Shown: positions 1 to 6,302 of the stretch, piece after piece
Layout of the letters: each line of letters opens with the position of its first letter
How positions within the stretch are numbered: position 1 is the stretch's first letter
Source of the DNA: Alphaproteobacteria bacterium
Lineage (GTDB): Bacteria > Pseudomonadota > Alphaproteobacteria > SMXP01
DNA: 8,908 bases
Direction: 5' to 3'
Assembly: GCA_028280675.1 (NCBI GenBank)
Contig: JANQLI010000104.1
Span: forward strand, 1 to 8,908
Notes under the pieces: model-generated
The model's input: only the letters and a program-made list of their open reading frames with translations
Databases searched by the model: none
What the model was told of the DNA's origin: nothing
Translations under genes and position numbers: made by a program

Positions 1-8
1 TATTGCGG

Positions 9-24
9 TTAACCCTTTGTTAAG
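9..24. promoter_or_regulatory. CtrA-type box TTAA-N7-TTAAG at the left edge
   Basis: The sequence reads TTAACCCTTTGTTAAG, matching the alphaproteobacterial CtrA recognition pattern TTAA-N7-TTAA(C) except for the last base. It is nearly identical to the box at 6388-6403 (one difference in the 15-nt core). It lies about 90 nt beyond the end of the methyltransferase gene, so it more likely serves a gene to the left of the window. Read leftward it contains TTAACA, which could act as a -35 element; the corresponding -10 would be off the edge. Binding is inferred from the motif only. Confidence 0.5.
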
Positions 25-93
25 CCAACAAAATTTACCAAACAGTGTGACTTTTTCGCATCAAATTCTTAACGCCGACGTTATGGATGATGC

Positions 94-112
94 GACGCAG
101 CCTGGATGCGTC
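94..112 (-). terminator. Weak hairpin after the methyltransferase stop codon
   Basis: A 6-bp perfect inverted repeat (GACGCA at 94-99, TGCGTC at 107-112, 7-nt loop) directly abuts the minus-strand stop codon at 113-115. The GC-rich stem would fit a terminator for the methyltransferase transcript. No run of T follows on the minus strand, so it is at best a weak or factor-assisted terminator. Confidence 0.3.
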
Positions 113-922
113 TTAGGATTTCCGGCCAAGCGCTTGCACCCATGCCGCGCCGACAAAGGCGTCGGGATGTTTAGCAAATTTCGCCCAATCTGCTGACATG
201 TGCTGAATTTCTTTTTCCGTCGTCAGGCCAAGGTCGATGAGGGTGGGACCCAAATCTTGCTCAAACTGCACCGAGGCGGCATGGGCATAATGCGCGGGCT
301 CAATGATCTCATAGATCGCCTGCATCAGATCACATTGAAACCCAGCCTGATGCAGCAGCGCTTTTAAACGCCGCCCGCCGCGGGGATCATCGCCGACATG
401 CTCGCGTAGTTTAAAATAGAGCTCTGTCGAGCGCTGGATCCCCGGCAACATGGGGTAATAGATGTCACCGCCGCTATCAAATTCGTTAAACCCGGCCACA
501 CCGCCCGGTTTCAAAACACGATACACTTCGGCCATCGCATCATGCGGACGCTGTAAATTGCTGAGCACCGCCGACATGTAAATCGCATCAAAGCTGTTAT
601 CGTCATAAGGCAGATCAAAAAGATTTGCTTCTTCAAATGTGATGTTCGTGAGGCCTTCATCCGCGGCGCGCTGTGTGGCTTTGGCCAATTGCGCCGATTC
701 AATATCAATTGCGGTGACGGCGCCTGGCGCAACTTTCGCCGCAAGTCCAACGGTGATGCCCCCTGGGCCACAGCCACAATCAAGCAAGGTCATGCCAGAC
801 TTTAAATGCGGTGTAAAAAACGCGGCATGCGATTCGGCGGTGCGGTGCGAAATCCAAGCCTGAGCAGCGTCGCCATACCCCACCAGATAGGTATCGTCTT
901 GTTGATCCATTTCAGATGTCAT
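113..922 (-). CDS. Class I SAM-dependent methyltransferase, UbiE-like
   Basis: This 269-residue soluble protein has the Rossmann-type methyltransferase core. Motif I, LLDCGCGPGG at residues 47-56, binds S-adenosylmethionine. The acidic residue ending the second strand is D73 in AIDIE. A DLPYDDNSFD segment (103-112) precedes the fourth strand, and YRVLKPGG (134-141) is the post-motif loop typical of the Methyltransf_11/UbiE group. The C-terminal third (about 150-269) has helices likely to form the substrate cap, including GDDPRGGRRLKALLHQAGF, a pattern common in small-molecule methyltransferases. The acceptor cannot be read from the sequence. UbiE itself (ubiquinone/menaquinone C-methylation) is unlikely because the protein lacks its C-terminal signature and no quinone gene is near. 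The start is the first ATG, with no strong Shine-Dalgarno; a second ATG at 910 is possible. It is transcribed divergently from ccmI across a 183-nt spacer. Confidence 0.88.
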   Translation of the reverse strand: MTSEMDQQDDTYLVGYGDAAQAWISHRTAESHAAFFTPHLKSGMTLLDCGCGPGGITVGLAAKVAPGAVTAIDIESAQLAKATQRAADEGLTNITFEEANLFDLPYDDNSFDAIYMSAVLSNLQRPHDAMAEVYRVLKPGGVAGFNEFDSGGDIYYPMLPGIQRSTELYFKLREHVGDDPRGGRRLKALLHQAGFQCDLMQAIYEIIEPAHYAHAASVQFEQDLGPTLIDLGLTTEKEIQHMSADWAKFAKHPDAFVGAAWVQALGRKS

Positions 923-937
923 GCCATTTGTCTCGGT

Positions 938-962
938 TTAATTATTGTTTGGCGCAAATTAA
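938..962. repeat. Inverted repeat TTAATT-N13-AATTAA between divergent genes
   Basis: In the 183-nt divergent spacer (923-1105), TTAATT at 938-943 is the reverse complement of AATTAA at 957-962. It begins 16 nt upstream of the methyltransferase start codon. It could be an operator dyad, but AT-rich arms of this length also arise by chance. A second, unrelated 8-nt palindrome CTCGCGAG lies at 978-985. I see no convincing -35/-10 pair in this spacer; GATAAT at 1056-1061 resembles a -10 for ccmI but lacks a properly spaced -35. Confidence 0.25.
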
Positions 963-1105
963 TCGCCCGCGACACCTCTCGCGAGGCGCAATCTATCACT
1001 GACCAACCCTTAGCCATACCGGCGGCCGTCCTGACATGAAAGACTATGGATTAGGCAGATAATTAGAGCTATACCACCATCACACTAGCGATGGATGTAT
1101 AGAGA

Positions 1106-2236
1106 ATGCTCGGATTTTGGTTTTTTGGTGCAACAGCGTTGGCCATCACACTTTGGCTCTTGCTCAAACCACTCTTGCGTCCAGCGCCAATGTCTGAAGA
1201 TGATGCGCAAAAAAGCCTCGCAATGTACCGCGCGCAACTTGAAGAAATTGAACGCGATGAAGCGCTTAGTCTGATTACGCAGGCTGAAGCCAAATCTGCG
1301 CGTTTGGAAATTGAGCGGCGCATTCTCTCTCTTGCGCAAACAGACAAAACATCGCTCACCGCCTCCCCGGCCCTGCGCATGATTGCGCTTGCAATGGTTG
1401 GCGCCCTGCCCATCATCGTCATCATTCTTTATCGCATCATCGGTGAGCCGGCGCTGATGTCTATGTCGATGGACACGTGGCGCACGGCACAAGCCACACA
1501 ACAACCCACACCCGACCAGATGATACAAGCGCTTGAAACGCGCACCGCTCAAAAGCCCGATGATGCGGAAGGATGGTCCATGCTTGCGCAAGCCTATACG
1601 ATGATGAGACGCTTTGAGGACGCTGAGACGGCGATACAAAAAGCCATTGCGCTTTCAGACCAAAACGCCGCTTTTTACGCTTTCCTCGGAGAAGCCCAAA
1701 CCATGGCGGCTGGCCAAATCGTCACAGATGAGGCCTATGAATCCTTCAACACAGCGCTCAGCCTGCAATCTTTCGAACCACGGGCGCTCTTCTATAAAGG
1801 GCTTTATGCATATCAACAGGACAACCCCCGCGCGGCGCTCGATATTTGGGCGGATGTGGTGCGCAATAGCGATGCCGAAGCCGCTTATCTTGACGGGGTG
1901 CGCTCACAAATGCGTTTTGTCGCCGAAGAGGCGGGCCTTGACCTGAACACACTCTATCCAGATCTAGCACAAGACGCAGAGCCAGCCATAAATTTGCAAG
2001 AGCAGCAAGAGATGATCGCCGGGATGGTGGACGGTCTCGCTGCGCGGCTGCAAGATAACCCTGATGACCTTGAAGGGTGGACCATGCTCGCGCGCTCATA
2101 CACCGTGCTGCAAAGGTACGAAGAGGCTATTGCCGCCTTACGCGAAGTGATCCGGCTTGACCCAAACAATCAAAGCGCCAAAGACGACTTAGCGCGCCTT
2201 GAAGATTTAATCAGCCAACAAACGAGCAACAATTAA
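1106..2236 (+). CDS. ccmI: Cytochrome c maturation protein CcmI (CycH)
   Basis: CcmI delivers unfolded apocytochrome c to the CcmF/CcmH heme ligation complex on the periplasmic side of the inner membrane. The 376-residue protein has the family order: TM helix 1 (about 3-22), a cytoplasmic coiled segment (about 30-80) with the family-typical LAMYRAQLEEIERDEA and ARLEIERRIL, TM helix 2 (about 89-111), and a long periplasmic region with TPR-like repeats. TPR units are visible around 152-185 (DAEGWSMLAQAYTMMRRFEDA), 204-240, and 319-353 (DLEGWTMLARSYTVLQRYEEA). Length is typical for the alphaproteobacterial form. The start is fixed by an in-frame TAG at 1100-1102 just upstream; an AGAGA precedes the ATG. 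Unusually, ccmE, ccmF and ccmH, which often follow ccmI, are absent: the next gene converges and the stop codons overlap by 4 nt. Confidence 0.92.
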   Translation: MLGFWFFGATALAITLWLLLKPLLRPAPMSEDDAQKSLAMYRAQLEEIERDEALSLITQAEAKSARLEIERRILSLAQTDKTSLTASPALRMIALAMVGALPIIVIILYRIIGEPALMSMSMDTWRTAQATQQPTPDQMIQALETRTAQKPDDAEGWSMLAQAYTMMRRFEDAETAIQKAIALSDQNAAFYAFLGEAQTMAAGQIVTDEAYESFNTALSLQSFEPRALFYKGLYAYQQDNPRAALDIWADVVRNSDAEAAYLDGVRSQMRFVAEEAGLDLNTLYPDLAQDAEPAINLQEQQEMIAGMVDGLAARLQDNPDDLEGWTMLARSYTVLQRYEEAIAALREVIRLDPNNQSAKDDLARLEDLISQQTSNN

Positions 2237-2712
2237 GACTGTGGCCGCGACAATGACGCCGCAATAGCTCGTGCATCATACACATTCGGCGCTGTGGGTT
2301 TTTCACCCGACCCCATCAAAATCTCATAAGTGTGCATCATCTCGGGGCTTGAACCGCCGATAGGAAAACCGATCCCAATGCCAACGCCTGAGCGGTATGA
2401 CCCTGTTGATCCGCCGACAGACACCCGCGTGCCACTGCGGCCATCGCCTTCCCGTTGGGTATAAGCATTGACCACCTCGAACCAATCGTAACCTTTTTGG
2501 ATCGTCAGTTCTGCAGAACGGCGCAGGGCATAGTCTTGCGCAAGGGCCGCATCGCCGCCACGGAACGTGACGCGGTAACGGTTCTGCTCCAAAGCTACTT
2601 CCGAATAGCCTACTCCTTGCGCACTGCTGGCCGGTCCATATGTCGGCGTCGTCGAACACGCATAGATTGACAAGACCATAACCGATAAAGCGGCGATAAC
2701 GGTTTTACGCAT
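2233..2712 (-). CDS. CC0125/CC1285-family lipoprotein
   Basis: A 159-residue predicted lipoprotein of unknown function. It begins with a short basic N-terminus (MRK), a hydrophobic stretch (4-17), and a lipobox ending SIYAC with Cys19 as the lipidated residue; +2 Ser would permit outer-membrane sorting by the E. coli rule. The mature part shows the features of the family named after Caulobacter CC0125/CC1285: YSEVALEQNRYRVTFRGG (36-53), an ALRRSAELTIQKGYDWFEVVNAY segment (62-84), and a Gly-rich loop GVGIGIGFPIGG (109-120). A Shine-Dalgarno AAAGGAG lies 7 nt before the ATG, supporting this start. Its stop codon overlaps that of convergent ccmI (shared TTAA at 2233-2236). The gap to the upstream DUF1330 gene contains a CRP-type palindrome, so it probably has its own promoter. 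Confidence 0.85.
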   Translation of the reverse strand: MRKTVIAALSVMVLSIYACSTTPTYGPASSAQGVGYSEVALEQNRYRVTFRGGDAALAQDYALRRSAELTIQKGYDWFEVVNAYTQREGDGRSGTRVSVGGSTGSYRSGVGIGIGFPIGGSSPEMMHTYEILMGSGEKPTAPNVYDARAIAASLSRPQS

Positions 2713-2778
2713 GACGGGTCTCCTTTCGAGAAAAAGCTAACACAAAACCCCATGGCAACACAGATCGTGAAGAGAGAA

Positions 2779-2794
2779 TGTGATGGCGATCACA
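2779..2794. promoter_or_regulatory. Perfect CRP-type palindrome TGTGA-N6-TCACA
   Basis: TGTGATGGCGATCACA is a perfect 6-4-6 palindrome that matches the CRP/FNR-superfamily consensus TGTGA-N6-TCACA at every conserved position. It lies in the gap between the DUF1330 gene and the CC0125-type lipoprotein gene, with its near edge 67 nt upstream of the lipoprotein start codon, a position compatible with activation. It could instead be read as a short hairpin ending the DUF1330 transcript, but no T-run follows. Binding by a cAMP-dependent regulator is inferred; which CRP-like protein the organism has is unknown. Confidence 0.6.
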
Positions 2795-2796
2795 GA

Positions 2797-2833
2797 TTTA
2801 TGATTCCCACTTTAAGATTCTACTTTATGATTC
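2797..2833. repeat. Three tandem TTTAWGATTC repeats with GANTC sites
   Basis: TTTATGATTC occurs at 2797-2806 and 2824-2833, with a one-base variant TTTAAGATTC at 2811-2820, giving a 13-14 nt period. Each copy holds a GATTC, a member of the GANTC motif methylated by CcrM in alphaproteobacteria, so three sites fall within 37 bp. The last copy overlaps the 3' end and stop codon of the DUF1330 gene; read on the minus strand each copy resembles the gene's own terminal GAATCATAA. The array sits beside the CRP-type palindrome. It could be a methylation-responsive control region or simply a slipped tandem duplication of the gene end. Confidence 0.6.
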
Positions 2834-3136
2834 GATGAGGGCGATGCGGAAATCGCCTGCCCCATCGCGCAGTTTCTTAACCTCTTGATATTCTTCCCCC
2901 AGCCAAAAACCTTTTGCTTGGTCAACGGTAGGAAATTCCAGAACCTGATAAAGATCTGGGCCGTCTTCTCCTTCCAGCATCTCGTAAGACCCTTTAACGC
3001 TGCGCACCAACACACGCCCACCGAATTTCTGCAAAAGAGATCCTGAGTCCGCCATCAGCCCACGGACAGCGCCAACATAAGCCATGATTTTTTCGTAATC
3101 GAGGTTGTATCCTTCAACGATAATATAAACTGACAT
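2825..3136 (-). CDS. DUF1330 domain protein
   Basis: A 103-residue soluble protein that fits the DUF1330 family, a small dimeric alpha/beta-barrel (ferredoxin-like) fold with no established reaction. Family features are the N-terminal strand MSVYIIVEGY, the GGRVLVRS strand (about 39-46), LEFPTVDQAKGFW (about 66-78), and the C-terminal YQEVKKLRDGAGDFRIALIE. An ATG 12 nt further upstream (3148) is also in frame but sits directly against the AAAGGA ribosome binding site; the ATG at 3136 has that site 11 nt upstream and is preferred. The stop codon of the ATP-grasp gene is 1 nt before this start, so the gene is almost certainly co-transcribed and probably translationally coupled with the operon. 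Its contribution to that operon is unknown. Confidence 0.85.
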   Translation of the reverse strand: MSVYIIVEGYNLDYEKIMAYVGAVRGLMADSGSLLQKFGGRVLVRSVKGSYEMLEGEDGPDLYQVLEFPTVDQAKGFWLGEEYQEVKKLRDGAGDFRIALIES

Positions 3137-3137
3137 G

Positions 3138-4109
3138 TTATGCAGCATCCTTTGTGCGATGTGAAAGTGTGGCGAGTGTCGTCATGGCATACTCGGCGCG
3201 CTCTTCGGCACTGAGCCCTTTCGGCGCGCGCCCTTGTTCGATATGTTCCAGTCGTCCGGCCAACCCCACCTTATTAGCAATTTGGATCGAAAGCCCAGGC
3301 CGCGCATTTAACTCTAAAAGCAAGGGGCCATGCTCCGCGTCCAGAACTATATCCACACCTAAATATCCAAGCTTTGTCATGTCATAACAGCGCGCCGCCA
3401 GAGCCATTAACAAAGGCCACGCCTTCACTTGTAAGTCCGCCAGATTTGCATGCGTGTCCGGGTGCTTTGTGATTGTGCGATTATGTTGCACGCCTGTCAG
3501 CGCCCGCCCATGACTTAAGTTCAATCCAACCCCACAAGCCCCTTGATGCAAGTTCGCTTTACCGTCCGACTCATGGGTCGCTAATCGCATCATGGCCATG
3601 ACCGGAAACCCCTGGAACACAATCACACGGATATCCGGAATACCTTCATACGAATAGTGGGCGAAAGACGGGTCGCTGATCACACGATCCTCAATGATCA
3701 CCACATCCGTGTGCCCGCCTAAGCTAAACAGACCGCCCAGAATATTAGAGGCATGACGCTGCAGCCCTTCACGGGTTACCCCAGCGCCGTTGGGTTTATA
3801 ATAAACGCCATCTTCAATGCGTTCGATCACCATGATACCGCGGCCACCTGATCCGCGCGACGGCTTCAGCACAAAAGAGGATTGACCATCCACCAATGCC
3901 GCCATGCTTTTCACATCGTGCTGATAATTCAGCGTGCCAATTAATCCTGGCACGCGCACATGAAAATCATGGGCGAGCAACTTGGTGCGTAATTTATCGT
4001 CAACCAATGGGTAAAGGTGACGCGCATTGTATTTGCCGATGTAATGGACATTGCGCTGGTTCAACCCCATGACACCGTGCGCCTTCAACTGACGGATGAG
4101 CTGAAACAT
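3138..4109 (-). CDS. ATP-grasp alpha-L-glutamate ligase-like protein
   Basis: A 323-residue cytoplasmic ATP-grasp enzyme of the RimK-related alpha-L-glutamate ligase-like group. ATP-grasp enzymes join a carboxylate to an amine through an acylphosphate. Visible motifs: the substrate-side N-terminus GLNQRNVHYI (15-24), FVLKPSRGSGGRGI (79-92) with the ATP-binding lysine K82 and flexible glycine loop, VVIIEDRV (136-143), DIRVIVFQG (159-167), MRLATHESDGKANLHQGA (174-191), and the metal-binding end VDIVLD...LLLELNARPGL with D253, E266 and N268. All catalytic positions appear intact. It differs from RimK, which glutamylates ribosomal protein S6, in its shorter conserved N-terminus and gene context. 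The ATG overlaps the stop of the upstream 7-TM gene by one base (TAATG). Substrate unknown; peptide or amino-acid ligation is inferred. Confidence 0.9.
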   Translation of the reverse strand: MFQLIRQLKAHGVMGLNQRNVHYIGKYNARHLYPLVDDKLRTKLLAHDFHVRVPGLIGTLNYQHDVKSMAALVDGQSSFVLKPSRGSGGRGIMVIERIEDGVYYKPNGAGVTREGLQRHASNILGGLFSLGGHTDVVIIEDRVISDPSFAHYSYEGIPDIRVIVFQGFPVMAMMRLATHESDGKANLHQGACGVGLNLSHGRALTGVQHNRTITKHPDTHANLADLQVKAWPLLMALAARCYDMTKLGYLGVDIVLDAEHGPLLLELNARPGLSIQIANKVGLAGRLEHIEQGRAPKGLSAEERAEYAMTTLATLSHRTKDAA

Positions 4110-5638
4110 TACTCATTCCCCGCCAAAGATTTGAAGCGCACCACTTCCACAAGGCGATAACCCGTATATTGCCCCATCACAAGAATGAGTGACAACATGA
4201 CGAGCTGTAATCCAAGGAAATTAAAACTCATATGTCGGACAAAGGGCATGGTCATCGCAAGATAGGCAAGAACCGCGACAAATAAACTACCCGTTGTTTG
4301 CAGAAACACTTCGCGTGGCCCTTCTTCCTCCCACAGCACCGACATGCGCTCAATGGTCCAAGACATAATCACAAGAGGAAAGAAGGCAAAATTCCGCAAC
4401 GCATCTAAGCCAATGGATGCGCTCAAGAGAGTGAAGAGGATCATCAAACCGATCACGACAATCAGAGTGGCGGATATGCGCGCAACAAGAAGTAAATTAA
4501 TCTCAGAGAGATATGACCGCACAAACAACCCCGCACCGACAATGACGACAAAACTGATCAATCCAGGAATGAGATCTGTCTGGGTGAAAGCAATCGCCAA
4601 GAGAACAGGCATAAAAGTCCCGCTGGTGCGCAACCCGACGATGATCCGCATAAACACAACGACCATGGCGCCGATGGGAATCAGGAACATCCCCTTCAAC
4701 AAAGCTTGCTCTTCTAACGGCAATTGATAGATGGAGAAGTCATCAAACCCAAGATCTTCAATTTGCGTGAGCACACTTCCAAGTGCGTTTTCTTCCTGAC
4801 GCAAAATGGAAAATGTTAGATCTGAATCGCGGCCACCAACGACATCCAATGTCGATTCCGCACTTGGCGCCCACAGAACAAGCTGCGGATCGCGGCCTTC
4901 CAGCCCTGTCCGCACATCAAAAAGCGTCCATTGCGCATTCGCGTACACATGCACATAAGGTTTTAAACGCTGGCGGCGGCGGCCATCTTCCAACAACAAC
5001 CCATAGACAACCCGCGATGACACACCAGCGCGGGCCAGCAAGGCAACCATCAACTCAGACGTATCATATTGTGAGCGCAGCAATTCAATCGATTGGTTTG
5101 GGTCATTCGATGTAAGCTGCAACGTTAATTGCCGCGCAAAGGAAAGTGAATCCGTTGACCGGGCGCGCACATCTGCCAAAACCTGATCCGCAGCCGTTGC
5201 TTCCGCATCGTTCAACAAAAGCGATTGCGTCTCCGCTGTCATGGCGGAGATCGGGCCGACATCACCAAGCCGATTATCATTGGCCAGTTGAACCTTATAA
5301 TAGAGCTCCTGATCCCCCCGTGCTTGGGCAATGGTCCATTCAGCCCGGCGGTTTTCAGGCGTCGTCACAATGGAGAGGCCATAGCCGGGCGAAACCAGGT
5401 TTTCACGCAGAACTGTAAACCCGGTTTGGGTTTCGGGAAGCGCCAAAGACACAGTGACGGGCTCTCCGGTCGCGCGGAATTCTACTTTGGCATCGACATA
5501 CCATACATCGCGATTTGCCGACGGTAGAAGTGGCACACCGAGAGAAAGATGGCGATAGGCGATCTGCGCGAGTCCCCCCACAAAAAGAGCCAGCACAAGG
5601 GCAAGAAAGATGGGGCGGGAAGCGAGAAGGCCGTTCAC
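4109..5638 (-). CDS. Inactive transglutaminase-like / 7-TM membrane protein
   Basis: A 509-residue inner-membrane protein of the family annotated as inactive transglutaminase fused to seven TM helices. Order: an N-terminal membrane anchor (about 9-27), a large extracytoplasmic region (about 31-310) with a transglutaminase-like core, then seven hydrophobic helices (roughly 312-333, 340-352, 355-374, 380-407, 411-427, 447-467, 472-492) including the conserved-looking GLRTSGTFMPVLLAIAF (335-351). In the transglutaminase core, YDTSELMVALLARAG (191-205) aligns by eye with the catalytic YGxCxx helix and has no cysteine, with S194 at the likely position; H230 and D241 remain. This explains the predicted loss of catalysis and suggests a peptide-binding sensor. 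The start is GTG, with AGGA 6 nt upstream, and overlaps the previous stop as GTGA. The downstream ATP-grasp start overlaps its own stop. Confidence 0.88.
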   Translation of the reverse strand: MNGLLASRPIFLALVLALFVGGLAQIAYRHLSLGVPLLPSANRDVWYVDAKVEFRATGEPVTVSLALPETQTGFTVLRENLVSPGYGLSIVTTPENRRAEWTIAQARGDQELYYKVQLANDNRLGDVGPISAMTAETQSLLLNDAEATAADQVLADVRARSTDSLSFARQLTLQLTSNDPNQSIELLRSQYDTSELMVALLARAGVSSRVVYGLLLEDGRRRQRLKPYVHVYANAQWTLFDVRTGLEGRDPQLVLWAPSAESTLDVVGGRDSDLTFSILRQEENALGSVLTQIEDLGFDDFSIYQLPLEEQALLKGMFLIPIGAMVVVFMRIIVGLRTSGTFMPVLLAIAFTQTDLIPGLISFVVIVGAGLFVRSYLSEINLLLVARISATLIVVIGLMILFTLLSASIGLDALRNFAFFPLVIMSWTIERMSVLWEEEGPREVFLQTTGSLFVAVLAYLAMTMPFVRHMSFNFLGLQLVMLSLILVMGQYTGYRLVEVVRFKSLAGNE

Positions 5639-6291
5639 GGCAGGTCCTGTATGTAATTCTGCGAAATATCAATCACGGCGCGATCCATCAAAAAGCGCCG
5701 TCCAAGCAGAATAGGATACGTCATTTCCGACCGATCTGTGAGGTTAAATTCGATCAGATCAAGCTTCGAACCGACTTGCAGGCGTAAATCAATGACGGGA
5801 CGCCGGTCTGGGACGGGGCTGTTGGTTTGGCTCACTTTGACAAACTTTTTGATCGGTTTTTCGATCGTAACAGGCTCCCCGCCATTCGGCCGTAGGTTGA
5901 AACGCACCCATTTTTCGCCGTCCCTCTCAAACTCCACCATATCACGCGCATCCATTGAGGACGTATTCGCGCCGCTGTCTATACGGGCATCCATAACCAC
6001 AGAGACCTCATCCAGCCGGACCTTTTCGACACCACCCACAATAATACGGCCATCGGGAAGAGCGACGACCGGCTGCGCATCACGCAGATCATAAGCGACA
6101 AGGGCTGCATTTGGCGCGGGGGCCGGTTGTGGCAGAGGGGTTTCTGCCGAAACCTCAGATTCGGCTGTTTCGGGCTCTATTTCACAGTCTTTTTGCATGC
6201 GTGACATGAGGTTTGCACATCCTGAGAGACCGAAGATGATGAAAAGAAAAAGAAAAATCCGCCAAAAATCTGCATTGCTCATACGCAACAT
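5635..6291 (-). CDS. Retropepsin-like aspartic peptidase, lipoprotein form
   Basis: A 218-residue protein of the family often labelled 'ATP-dependent zinc protease' or RimB, now regarded as retropepsin-like. The N-terminus has a hydrophobic stretch (11-24) and the lipobox GLSGC (Cys25), followed by a Glu/Pro-rich linker (36-62), so the catalytic domain should be tethered outside the cytoplasm. The peptidase domain (about 80-218) has IDSGANTSS (104-112) with catalytic D105 in the D-S-G-A motif, and the hydrophobic-Gly pair ILLGRRFL (194-201) typical of retropepsin folds. I see no zinc ligand set or ATP-binding loop. Retropepsins act as dimers, each giving one Asp. The ATG at 6291 is chosen because GAGGA lies 9 nt upstream; a TTG at 6300 lacks a usable site and an ATG at 6282 is also possible. 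It opens the operon and overlaps the next gene by GTGA. Confidence 0.88.
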   Translation of the reverse strand: MLRMSNADFWRIFLFLFIIFGLSGCANLMSRMQKDCEIEPETAESEVSAETPLPQPAPAPNAALVAYDLRDAQPVVALPDGRIIVGGVEKVRLDEVSVVMDARIDSGANTSSMDARDMVEFERDGEKWVRFNLRPNGGEPVTIEKPIKKFVKVSQTNSPVPDRRPVIDLRLQVGSKLDLIEFNLTDRSEMTYPILLGRRFLMDRAVIDISQNYIQDLP

Positions 6292-6302
6292 GCGCCTCAA
6301 TC

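Noticed and set aside
1085..1639. Minus-strand open frame of 184 codons inside ccmI
   Set aside because: It is a shadow of the ccmI coding sequence; composition is Arg/Cys/His-rich and no start signal or domain is visible.
3138..4109. Naming the ATP-grasp gene rimK
   Set aside because: The N-terminus and the 7-TM/retropepsin context match the separate glutamate-ligase-like group, not the ribosomal S6 modification enzyme.
5635..6291. Reading the first operon gene as an ATP-dependent zinc protease
   Set aside because: The database-style name is not supported: no zinc-binding motif or nucleotide loop is present, while a DSGA aspartic-protease motif is.
6292..6300. TTG start at 6300 for the retropepsin gene
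   Set aside because: The GAGGA element abuts this TTG leaving no spacing, while the ATG at 6291 has it 9 nt upstream.
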